Assembly (NCBI GenBank): GCA_017307755.1
Contig: JAFKGQ010000003.1
Location: forward strand, 62,001 to 126,000
From: Chitinophagaceae bacterium
GTDB lineage: Bacteria; Bacteroidota; Bacteroidia; Chitinophagales; Chitinophagaceae
DNA length: 64,000 bases
Reading direction: 5' to 3'
Shown: positions 53,427-60,540 of the stretch, piece after piece
Layout: each line of letters opens with the position of its first letter
How positions within the stretch are numbered: position 1 is the stretch's first letter
Position numbers and translations under genes: made by a program
Notes under the pieces: generated by a model
Seen by the model: only the letters and a program-made list of their open reading frames with translations
Database searches by the model: none
Told to the model about the DNA's origin: nothing

Positions 53427-54503
53427 TTAGGGTTGTTTTACTTGTATAGAGTAACTGTTGTCGCTGGTTTTTTTAAGGGACAGGTCGTTGAGATCGCAAA
53501 GGGTAGTCAGGAATGATTCCAGTGATTCTTTATCCCTGTTCAGCAAGCCTGTGAAGGTCATATTTTTCAGGGCTGCCGGGTCGTATGAAATAGATACTTT
53601 GTATTCTTTTTGTAATAAAGAGAATATCTCTGTCAGCGGCTGGCTTGCGAAATGCAGGACCTGCTGCGTTGAGGACGGTGTCGTTGCCGGCTCTTCTTCT
53701 ATCCTGGTAGAAGGCCTGGCGTCCTTTATCTGTACGGAGAAGTCCGTCTTATTGATGACCAGCTGCTGACCGGGCATCAGATAAATATCTTTAAACGATC
53801 TGTCCTGTCTTTCTTTTTTTACGACGACCCTGCCGCTGAACAAGTGGACCGTAGTATAATCGCCTTTTTTATCACTGACGCTAAAAACCGTACCTAGGGC
53901 GGTAGTGGTGATCCCTTTGGAATGGACGATAAAGGGTCTTGCGTTATCTTTTTTTACGGTGAAAACCGCCTGCCCTTCCAGGAATATATCTCTCCTGCCA
54001 TTGGTAAAAGCGCTGTCGAACGAGATCAGGCTGTTGCCGGATAAACCCACTTTACTACCATCGGGCAGGTAGCAGATGACCGTTTTGGAGGAGATATTGC
54101 GGATATCTTTTAATCTTTGAGCTTCTTTTTTCACCGGGGCTGTAGCTACTGTTGCGATTTCCGGCTTTGTCCTGTCGGCGGTCTTTTTGAACAACAGGAA
54201 GACGAGTACGGTTAATGCTGCTATCGATGCGGCCACAGCCCAACCATAGTTGATCCTTCTCACAGGGGCCTGCGGCCGGCCGAAAGGATCCATTTGCCGG
54301 ACGTTTTCTTCGATGGCCTGACGCAATTTTGCTGTCGGCACTTCGTGCCGGGCATCGGGGATGAAGTCCTCCCAGCTGCCTTCTGTAAGGTATTGAGCCA
54401 ATTTTTCCGGGTTGTCCCTGAAATATGCAAGGACCTGCTGTTTTTCTTCTTCTGTGCAATCGCCCTGAAAAAATCTTTCCACTAAGTGATTTGGGATGCT
54501 CAT
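53427..54503 (-). CDS. FecR-family anti-sigma factor (locus B)
   Basis: 358 residues starting MSIPNHLVERFFQGDCTEEEKQQVLAYF. Cytoplasmic N-terminal part (1-80), membrane helix (~85-105, GWAVAASIAALTVLVFLLF), FecR domain (~140-240, with ICYLPDGSKVGLSGNSLISFDSAF) and a C-terminal DUF4974 domain (~285-355). The start at 54503 is preferred over an upstream ATG (54551) because the first helix begins there. It is the second gene of locus B. Confidence 0.92.
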   Translation of the reverse strand: MSIPNHLVERFFQGDCTEEEKQQVLAYFRDNPEKLAQYLTEGSWEDFIPDARHEVPTAKLRQAIEENVRQMDPFGRPQAPVRRINYGWAVAASIAALTVLVFLLFKKTADRTKPEIATVATAPVKKEAQRLKDIRNISSKTVICYLPDGSKVGLSGNSLISFDSAFTNGRRDIFLEGQAVFTVKKDNARPFIVHSKGITTTALGTVFSVSDKKGDYTTVHLFSGRVVVKKERQDRSFKDIYLMPGQQLVINKTDFSVQIKDARPSTRIEEEPATTPSSTQQVLHFASQPLTEIFSLLQKEYKVSISYDPAALKNMTFTGLLNRDKESLESFLTTLCDLNDLSLKKTSDNSYSIQVKQP

Positions 54504-54522
54504 ATATAAAGTATTCGTATGA

Positions 54523-54546
54523 AAATGAAAAATCCCCTGTCGGGGA
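54523..54546 (-). terminator. Weak hairpin with T-tract between sigma and fecR (locus B)
   Basis: On the minus strand TCCCC (54546-54542), loop GACA, GGGGA (54537-54533), then TTTTTCATTTTC. The stem is only five pairs. It lies between the sigma factor stop and the fecR start of the same operon, so if active it would lower fecR and susCD expression relative to sigma. Confidence 0.3.
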
Positions 54547-54567
54547 GGCAAAAAAATTTCCGGACAT

Positions 54568-55083
54568 TTAAAAAAGGGAAGCGAGGCTTTTGCGGAGATA
54601 TTTCAATGCCTTGGTGATATGGCCTTCGATGGTTTTGGGGGAGATGGAGAGATGGGTGCTGATCTCTTTGTGGGAAAGATCGCCCAGCCGGCTGAGGGTG
54701 AACACCTGTTTGCTTTGGGCGGGCAGCTGTTCTATGGCGGTAAGGACGTGTTGCAGCGTCTCTTTATGGATCAGCTTTTCATGTTCCGATGCTGAAAGAT
54801 AAGTGTCGGAAAGCGTCTGTGTGTCCCGGACCTTTTCTTTTCGCAGGAGATCGATGACTGTGCTTTTAGCGATCCTGAATAGTTGGGTGGAAATATCGTA
54901 TGCTTCTGAAAGGCTTTCTCTTTTTTCCCATATTTTGATAAAGGTGAGCTGGACGGTTTCCTCCGAGAGATAGGCGGATTGGGTATACTTATATATATAT
55001 TGGTAAAGTTTCTGATGATATTCTTCGAAAACTTCACCGTAGACGAGCCTGTTACCTTCTTTTATCTCCTTCACCTGGTTCAT
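54568..55083 (-). CDS. ECF-type RNA polymerase sigma factor (locus B)
   Basis: 171 residues. Region 2 with AYLSEETVQLTFIKIWEKRE near 40, region 4 with LPAQSKQVFTLSRLGDLSHKEISTHLSISPKTIEGHITKALKYLRKSL. Shorter than and distinct from the locus A sigma factor. First gene of the mirrored locus (sigma, FecR, SusC, SusD). Confidence 0.93.
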   Translation of the reverse strand: MNQVKEIKEGNRLVYGEVFEEYHQKLYQYIYKYTQSAYLSEETVQLTFIKIWEKRESLSEAYDISTQLFRIAKSTVIDLLRKEKVRDTQTLSDTYLSASEHEKLIHKETLQHVLTAIEQLPAQSKQVFTLSRLGDLSHKEISTHLSISPKTIEGHITKALKYLRKSLASLF

Positions 55084-55139
55084 AGCAGTGCCGCAAAGTT
55101 CTGGTCAAAAAGTAGAATCGTTAGTTAAGATAAGATTAT

Positions 55140-55553
55140 TTAACCATTAAATCTATGTAGGATCATGTTGGCCAGGTGATAGCCTCCCCCGATGATAATA
55201 AAGGGCATGGCGGCGGCCATTAGCACGGCAGCCAGTCCAAACATGCCGAAATAGCTGCAAACCTTAGCTTTATCCGGATCATAACGATCGTATGCAATGG
55301 TTGCTTCGTCTCCGACACTATAAGGTGATGGGTTGCCCGAAAAGGGATATTCCAGGAAGATGTCCCTGTTGTTCTTTGTCTTGAATTTGAATATTGGCCG
55401 GTAAGTTGTTCCATCGTCGACCTCCTTTTTTATTTCGACGACCGTACCGGTGGTTTTTTCGCATTGTTGAATAAATGCGAGTCGTTTGCGGATGACCATG
55501 ATGGAGGCGATAAGCAGGCCTATTCCGATGAACAGGACAATATTATATCCCAT
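55140..55553 (-). CDS. DUF3592 membrane protein
   Basis: 137 residues. An N-terminal membrane helix (~3-20), a soluble beta domain with TTGTVVEIKKEVDDGTTYRPIFKF and a VGDEATIAYDRYDPDKA stretch, and a C-terminal helix (~108-130). This is the DUF3592 pattern; the function is unknown. It lies alone between the sigma factor and the tRNA-like gene, on the same strand as both. Confidence 0.8.
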   Translation of the reverse strand: MGYNIVLFIGIGLLIASIMVIRKRLAFIQQCEKTTGTVVEIKKEVDDGTTYRPIFKFKTKNNRDIFLEYPFSGNPSPYSVGDEATIAYDRYDPDKAKVCSYFGMFGLAAVLMAAAMPFIIIGGGYHLANMILHRFNG

Positions 55554-55596
55554 ATAGGGTTTTGCATTTGAGATGGGAAAATAGAAAGGTTTTGGG

Positions 55597-55632
55597 GAAA
55601 AAGCAAAGCCCCGCCATTTCGGGCGGGGCTTT
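55597..55632 (-). terminator. Strong terminator directly after the tRNA-like RNA
   Basis: An 11-bp perfect stem (55605-55615 with 55622-55632), a 6-nt loop, and on the minus strand a GCTTTTT tail (55604-55598). It lies 7 nt beyond the 3' end of the tRNA-like RNA at 55640 and shows that the RNA is an independent transcript. Confidence 0.75.
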
Positions 55633-55639
55633 CATTAAG

Positions 55640-55808
55640 CTGTAGAGGGAGGATTCGAACCTCCACGGGGCAGTTAGCCGTAGCGCAATCTGTGGTGGTC
55701 AACCCCAGTCGGACCCGGTTTAGGCCGGGTCTGGCATTACACTATGTTTATCCTGTATCCCCACCCCCGAGACAAGAGGGCATGTCTGCCAAGTTTCATC
55801 ACTCCACA
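55640..55808 (-). tRNA. tRNA-like RNA (169 nt) with an expanded variable arm; anticodon unclear (GUC by position)
   Basis: Read on the minus strand from 55808. The acceptor stem TGTGGAG pairs with CTCTACA (one G-T pair). D arm ATG/CAT with a GG-containing loop like that of leucine tRNAs. Stem CCCTC/GGGGG with 7-nt loop TTGTCTC (positional anticodon GTC). T arm GGAGG-TTCGAAT-CCTCC is exact. Discriminator G; no CCA is encoded. Between the anticodon stem and the T arm are about 99 nt. These open and close with GGGG/CCCC, as a class II variable arm would, and contain a 7-bp hairpin (55731-55725 with 55718-55712). An alternative hairpin (AGACA/TGTCT) competes with the anticodon stem. It may be a true tRNA, a decayed one, or a tRNA-derived regulatory RNA. 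Confidence 0.55.
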
Positions 55809-55868
55809 GTATAGTTGTGCACCAGCGGTGCTAAAGGCAGTATCGAGGAACCTTGTAAAGAGCTATAT

Positions 55869-55896
55869 TTAAAGTAAAATTAAAGAAATACCCCAA
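55869..55896 (-). promoter_or_regulatory. Possible promoter of the tRNA-like RNA
   Basis: On the minus strand TTG (55896-55894), 17 nt, then TACTTTAA (55876-55869), two mismatches to TAnnTTTG. A start near 55862 would give a leader of about 55 nt with a small GCACC/GGTGC hairpin before the tRNA-like body. A second -7-like box, TAATTTTG, lies further up (55940-55933) but has no TTG at the right distance. Confidence 0.3.
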
Positions 55897-55990
55897 ATCT
55901 TTATGTTTTTCCAATAAAAATTTTTATGTTTTCAAAATTATTCAAATATTTGCATTCTGCTGTAGAGAAAATTTAAAAACACTATTCAAG

Positions 55991-56461
55991 ATGGCGGTAA
56001 AATTGAATCTCGACAAATTGGATTTGCAGATAATCCATGAAATGATGGATAATGCGGAAATCTCCTATGCGGAATTAGGAAAAAAGCTATTTGTTTCGGG
56101 AGGTACTATCCATGTACGGATCAAAAAATTACAGGAACTGTCCGTCGTTAAAGGTACTAAATTACATGTAGATCTAAAACAATTGGGTTATGATGTCATT
56201 GCTTTTATAGGTATCTACCTGGAAAAAAGCTCTTTGTATGACAGTGTCGCCCGGGAGCTGCAAAAAATACCCGAGATCGTACGACTGAATTATACCACGG
56301 GCAACTACAGTATGTTTGCCGAGATAGCCTGTAAGGATATCAATCAGTTGCGTTACGTACTGCACGATGAGTTGCAGAAGATAAAGGGCATCGAGCGTAC
56401 GGAAACCTTTATTTCCCTGGATGAAAGTTTTAGCCGGAATGTACAGGTCTTTAAAGAATAG
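55991..56461 (+). CDS. Lrp/AsnC-family transcriptional regulator
   Basis: 156 residues. N-terminal helix-turn-helix (LDLQIIHEMMDNAEISYAELGKKLFVSGGTIHVRIKKLQ, residues ~10-50) and a C-terminal RAM ligand-binding domain (~70-150). The typical pattern ends in ...RTETFISLDESF. The family senses amino acids and controls their metabolism; the targets here are unknown. It is divergent from the tRNA-like RNA across a 182-nt AT-rich gap that could hold its own operator. Confidence 0.93.
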   Translation: MAVKLNLDKLDLQIIHEMMDNAEISYAELGKKLFVSGGTIHVRIKKLQELSVVKGTKLHVDLKQLGYDVIAFIGIYLEKSSLYDSVARELQKIPEIVRLNYTTGNYSMFAEIACKDINQLRYVLHDELQKIKGIERTETFISLDESFSRNVQVFKE

Positions 56462-56492
56462 TCGGTATCATTGTATGACCAACAAAATTTGT

Positions 56493-56903
56493 ATGAGACA
56501 ACGCATTGCTATCCCTTATATATTAGCTATATCGATCTTTGCACTCTCATCTTTTTTATCGGGCTGCGGGGGCGGAAAAAATACAGATGAAGCCAATATT
56601 TCCGTTACCACCAACCCGGCGTCGGGTAGTACACAGGCGCCTGCTGTAGGTCCCACTTTTCCTCTGAATGTAAAGATAACGTCCGCTATGCCTGCGAAAG
56701 GGGTTACTATTTCCGTCAAGGCGACACCGGACGGCAGCTCCACCGCCTTTTTTAATACATCCCAAAGCACCACGACGGCTTCCAATGATTTTACTGTCTC
56801 TGGACAGCAAGTAGCCGTGGTCAATGTGGTCTATATCACGGTGACTTCTAATTCCAAGGCTTCCAATACGTGGTCAGGCAGCTACCGATACTCAGCCAAA
56901 TAA
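56493..56903 (+). CDS. Hypothetical lipoprotein
   Basis: 136 residues with a lipoprotein signal (MRQRIAIPYILAISIFALSSFLSGC, lipobox LSGC) followed by a GGGK turn. The mature part is Ser/Thr-rich and predicted beta-structured, probably an immunoglobulin-like domain. No family recognised. An ATG at 56475 would add six residues and is also possible. It follows the Lrp gene closely and converges with the permease gene one base after its stop. Confidence 0.7.
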   Translation: MRQRIAIPYILAISIFALSSFLSGCGGGKNTDEANISVTTNPASGSTQAPAVGPTFPLNVKITSAMPAKGVTISVKATPDGSSTAFFNTSQSTTTASNDFTVSGQQVAVVNVVYITVTSNSKASNTWSGSYRYSAK

Positions 56904-56904
56904 T

Positions 56905-57987
56905 TCAGGTCCTTACATCCAGCGCATCGCGTAGTCCATTCCCAAGAAGGTTGAAAGCCAGCACCAGCAGCATGATGGCCAGGCCAGGCGCCAGGGCCAG
57001 CACCGGGTTGTGGGTGATGATGAAGTTGTAATTTTCTTTTATCATCAAACCCCAGCTGGGTTGGGGCGGTTGTACACCGACGCCTAAGAAGCTCAGGCCA
57101 GCTTCGATGACGATGGCGGAGGCAAAATTTGATGCGCATACCACCCATATGGGCCCCATGACATTGGGTAAAATATGACGAAAAAGGATGCGGGGATCAG
57201 AATAGCCTAAGGCACGTGCGGCTTCCACGAACTCCCTTTCTCTTACGGCGAGGACCTGGCCCCGTATGATCCTGGCTACATTTACCCATAGTGTTAGTCC
57301 GATAGCGATGAATACCTGCCAGAAACCTTTGCCCAGCATCAGTGTGATGGCAAAGACCAACAACAAAGTGGGGATGCTCCAGATGACATTTATCAGCCAG
57401 AGGATGATCTCGTCCACCCGTCCGCGGAAATAGCCGGCCAGCGCTCCCAGCAGTATGCCGACGCTGAGTGAGATCAGCACGGTGACGAGCCCTACGGCCA
57501 GGCTGACCCTAACGCCCACCAGCAATCGGCTCAGGATATCGCGCCCATATTTGTCCGTACCTAGCAGAAAGGTGCGGGTCCGGATAGGATAGGGGGAACT
57601 GTTATTTGCCGACGGGAGGCTCAGGGGATAGGCCTGTCTTTCGGAGACATCCTCGTCCACATATTTCTCCACGATGAGGCTGTCACCCTGCCGGGTATAG
57701 CTGTTAATGGGAATATAGTAGTATTCATCCGGCTTACCGGAAAACAGCTGTTGAAAAAATGAGGGGCGATCCGGCATATGAGACTTTTCCAGCAACAGGA
57801 ACTGTTGACGAAAACCCGGCTTCCGCCCTCCTATCTCCACGATCATCCGATTGGCATCGGGAGAAGGGTCGGGGGCGATAAAATAGGCTGTGATAGCTAC
57901 AAACAGGGCCGCACCGATGATGATCAGTCCAAAAAAGGCACCTTTGTTACGGAGCAGGCGACGCCCGATATTTCGATTTGCGCTCAT
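56905..57987 (-). CDS. OppC/DppC-type ABC transporter permease
   Basis: 360 residues. N-terminal helix (~15-35), a periplasmic insertion of about 110 residues, then the permease domain with five helices. It has GTDKYGRDILSRLLVGVRVSLAVGLV and the EAA loop EAARALGYSDPRILFRHILPN that contacts the ATPase. Peptide/nickel transporters need an OppB partner, a binding protein and ATPases, and none is found beside it. The start overlaps the stop of the glycosyltransferase gene by four bases. Confidence 0.9.
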   Translation of the reverse strand: MSANRNIGRRLLRNKGAFFGLIIIGAALFVAITAYFIAPDPSPDANRMIVEIGGRKPGFRQQFLLLEKSHMPDRPSFFQQLFSGKPDEYYYIPINSYTRQGDSLIVEKYVDEDVSERQAYPLSLPSANNSSPYPIRTRTFLLGTDKYGRDILSRLLVGVRVSLAVGLVTVLISLSVGILLGALAGYFRGRVDEIILWLINVIWSIPTLLLVFAITLMLGKGFWQVFIAIGLTLWVNVARIIRGQVLAVREREFVEAARALGYSDPRILFRHILPNVMGPIWVVCASNFASAIVIEAGLSFLGVGVQPPQPSWGLMIKENYNFIITHNPVLALAPGLAIMLLVLAFNLLGNGLRDALDVRT

Positions 57988-59156
57988 TTATTTATTTTTC
58001 GGTCTTTCCAGCGGTAGCTCCCAAACTGCCCTAACCAGCCCACAATAACGGTATAGGCTATGTGCAGCGGTTGCAGGGCCGGGAAGTAGATCATCAGGCG
58101 CTGCTGTCCGAAGAAGCCCGCTACCGACCGGACGAAAGGATATTCCACAAAGGTCTTTACCAGACCCAGCATCAGCAGGCTCCACAGATACCAGTTGTTC
58201 CACCAGGAGGCCAGCAGCAGCAGGGGGAATAGCAGATTGACCAGGTATACCAGGAGCAATACCCAGAAGATGCGCCGGTCGTCATAGTTGGCGGCCTTGC
58301 TGGCCCAGCGGATGCGTTGGTTGACAAAACCTTTCCAGGTCTTTTCCGGCTGTGTGGATACGATGGCCATCCGGCTTTTCAGGAAAAAGACCTTGCCGGG
58401 GTATTTTTTATAGATCTTATGCATCAGCAGCATATCGTCTCCGGAAGGCAGCTGGTCGATGTCTTTAAAGCCTTCCACTTCCAAAAAGGCTTTTTTCTCG
58501 TATGCCAGGTTGGCGCCATTACACATGGAATGGAATTTCCGGGATACAGATGCGGCGGTGATGCCTTGTAACGTAATAAAGTCCAGGGTTTGCAATAAGT
58601 ACAGGAGGTTTCGCGGGCCGGGGCCGATGCGGACCGGGGCGGCGATAAATTTTGCGCCGGTGGTTTCGTGATAAGATGCGATGGTGGCCAGCCAGTTGGG
58701 GTCGGACCAGCAATCGGCGTCGGTGGTCACGATAAGATCGCCCTTCGCGGCTGCGATGCCTGTTTCAATGGCGAATTTTTTGTGGGCACGGATGGGAGGA
58801 TCACCGGCACCGGCAGATATGGTGTGGTCTGCAAGCGAAAGGGTAATAAGCGAAAAGGGAGCTGTGGCGGCAAATGTTTTTACCAACCCGGCTGTTCCAT
58901 CTGTGGAATGATCGTCGATGACGATGACCTCGTACAATTCCCTGGGATAAGTTTGAAGGGAAATAGCTGCCAGACAGACGCCAATGTTCTTTTCCTCATT
59001 ACGGGCGGGCACCAGGACGGTGATATGGGTGCGGAAGGGTTGTGCACCAGCCGGCGGCGACCAGGCAGGGACCGTCTTCCATGCCCACCGATAGTATACG
59101 ATCAATCCCCCGTAAAGGGTCATCAACAGCAGGCATATGAGTGTCAGCGCCAACAT
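57984..59156 (-). CDS. Membrane-bound family 2 glycosyltransferase
   Basis: 390 residues. N-terminal membrane helix (~1-22), then a GT-A domain with VLVPARNEEKNIG, IDDHSTDGT, the DxD-type TTDADCW and a C-terminal QRIRW (QxxRW) motif. Two or three membrane helices follow at the C-terminus. The QxxRW motif is typical of processive or lipid-linked transferases. It transfers a sugar from a nucleotide donor to an unknown acceptor at the inner face of the membrane. An upstream in-frame start at 59261 is inside the hydrolase gene and is not preferred. Confidence 0.88.
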   Translation of the reverse strand: MLALTLICLLLMTLYGGLIVYYRWAWKTVPAWSPPAGAQPFRTHITVLVPARNEEKNIGVCLAAISLQTYPRELYEVIVIDDHSTDGTAGLVKTFAATAPFSLITLSLADHTISAGAGDPPIRAHKKFAIETGIAAAKGDLIVTTDADCWSDPNWLATIASYHETTGAKFIAAPVRIGPGPRNLLYLLQTLDFITLQGITAASVSRKFHSMCNGANLAYEKKAFLEVEGFKDIDQLPSGDDMLLMHKIYKKYPGKVFFLKSRMAIVSTQPEKTWKGFVNQRIRWASKAANYDDRRIFWVLLLVYLVNLLFPLLLLASWWNNWYLWSLLMLGLVKTFVEYPFVRSVAGFFGQQRLMIYFPALQPLHIAYTVIVGWLGQFGSYRWKDRKINK

Positions 59157-59176
59157 GAATGGCGAATATAATGTAC

Positions 59177-59977
59177 TTATTCTTTCAGCAGAGAAAGAAT
59201 GGCGGGAAGATTGCTGATCCGAAGGAGCTGGTGGCCGGCAGGGAGGACCGTCAGTTGACAATATGGTTCAATTCCCTTACGGAATTGCTCTCCCCTTTTT
59301 ACACGGATGATCCTGTCAAAGCGGCCGTACAGGATACGGACGGGGAGTTGCCGTCGACGGATAATGTCCTTGATGACCGGGAGATGGGGCCGAAACTTCC
59401 GGAGGCCGGTCCAACGGATGTAAAGGTCATGTCTTATGCCGGGGTTGTCAACGTAGCCCGCGACGAACTTATAAATGCTTGGATTCACCAGCTTCAGCGT
59501 ATTGCCGGCCCGGAGGACAAAAAGGAACCAGCCGGGATGGTGTATGGTGTAACGGAATAAGAGGCGGCCGGGGAGCGTCTGTGTGGCCAGCCAGTACCAA
59601 GGATTGAGTCTGAGGCCGTCGGGGGCGGCGAGGACCAGCCGGGCTACCCTGTCAGGGACCGCCTCCAGAAGACTGAGGGCTATCCGGCCACCCATGCTAT
59701 AGCCCATTAGGTACCAAGGGGTTGCCGCCGGGATGCCCAGCGTGGACAAGAGGGTTTCCAGGATGGATAGGAGTTCGTTGACCGTAAAAGGGAGCGTTTG
59801 GCCGGAGGAGTCGTTCCATTCGGTCTGTCCGTGAAAAGGCAGATCGATAGCTACAATGGTAAATTCGTTGTCCAGCGCCTCCGACAGGAAAGCAAAGGTG
59901 GCCGCGGTTTCGCCATAACCATGGAAACACAGCAGTAACTTGTCGCCCTTCCCCCAGCGGTGATAATGCATAGCCAT
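59177..59977 (-). CDS. Alpha/beta-hydrolase
   Basis: 266 residues. Oxyanion HGYGET near residue 20, nucleophile elbow GYSMGG near 93, acid in LYGRFDRII near 220 and catalytic His in AGHQLL near 248. The substrate cannot be identified. The start may be the first ATG or the one two codons later. It is the first gene of a probable three-gene operon with the glycosyltransferase (20 nt downstream) and OppC. Confidence 0.88.
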   Translation of the reverse strand: MAMHYHRWGKGDKLLLCFHGYGETAATFAFLSEALDNEFTIVAIDLPFHGQTEWNDSSGQTLPFTVNELLSILETLLSTLGIPAATPWYLMGYSMGGRIALSLLEAVPDRVARLVLAAPDGLRLNPWYWLATQTLPGRLLFRYTIHHPGWFLFVLRAGNTLKLVNPSIYKFVAGYVDNPGIRHDLYIRWTGLRKFRPHLPVIKDIIRRRQLPVRILYGRFDRIIRVKRGEQFRKGIEPYCQLTVLPAGHQLLRISNLPAILSLLKE

Positions 59978-60008
59978 TATCCGGCTAATCTACGACTGAA
60001 AATTTTTC

Positions 60009-60056
60009 TTGCCGGATAGAAAAATTAATCTTATTTTTATTTAGTTGTTTAACTAA
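60009..60056 (+). promoter_or_regulatory. Promoter and operator of the second MarR gene
   Basis: TTG (60009-60011), 20 nt, TATTTTTA (60032-60039; one mismatch to TAnnTTTG). A palindrome TTAGTT-GTTT-AACTAA (60041-60056) covers the expected start point near 60044 and ends five bases before the ATG. The site fits autorepression by the MarR protein; binding itself is inferred. Confidence 0.55.
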
Positions 60057-60060
60057 CTAT

Positions 60061-60501
60061 ATGCCAAACAACCAGTTTAAGAAAGGCGAATTATATAGTT
60101 TTATAACGGGCAAGGCGAGTACGGCGATTGCCCGCAATCTGCAGAAGAAATTCAATACAGCGGGATTGAAGATCACCATCGAGCAGTGGAGCGTATTATA
60201 TCATTTATGGAAAGAGGATGGCAAGAGTCAGCAGGAGCTGTGCAATGCTACTTTTAGAGATAAGCCCAGCATTACCCGGCTGGTGGATAACCTGGAGAGA
60301 TTGCAGCTGGTGAAGCGGGTGCCGGCCGACAATGATCGCCGGATCAATCTTATTTATCTGACCCGTCAGGCGCAGAAGCTGCAGGAAGAGACGATGGATC
60401 TGGCGGAGGCCACGTTGAACGAAGCCCTGGAAGGTGTGCCTGCCGACAGGATCGAGATATGTAAGGAGGTTTTGCAGATAGTGTATGACAATTTGCGATA
60501 G
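60061..60501 (+). CDS. MarR-family transcriptional regulator
   Basis: 146 residues with the winged helix at ~45-105 (KSQQELCNATFRDKPSITRLVDNLERLQLVKRVPADNDRR). It is followed 39 nt later on the same strand by an acyl-CoA dehydrogenase, so it may regulate fatty-acid breakdown and itself. Not closely similar to the MarR gene at 4284. Confidence 0.92.
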   Translation: MPNNQFKKGELYSFITGKASTAIARNLQKKFNTAGLKITIEQWSVLYHLWKEDGKSQQELCNATFRDKPSITRLVDNLERLQLVKRVPADNDRRINLIYLTRQAQKLQEETMDLAEATLNEALEGVPADRIEICKEVLQIVYDNLR

Positions 60502-60540
60502 ATCAAAAATCAATTTTTTTCATTTATAAACTGTTTTCTT

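Noticed and set aside
41479..55083. Recent inverted duplication of a SusCD locus
   Set aside because: The matching proteins of the two halves differ in length, domain content (STN present or absent) and sequence, so only the gene order is mirrored.
55640..55808. Group I intron inside a leucine tRNA
   Set aside because: The extra stretch is under 100 nt, too short for a group I core, and no pairing elements P3-P8 or usual splice-site bases could be found. Removal of the stretch does not give a leucine anticodon.
55640..55860. tmRNA
   Set aside because: The 5' end lacks the tmRNA signature, there is no tag reading frame ending in Ala-Ala, and the RNA is less than half the usual length.
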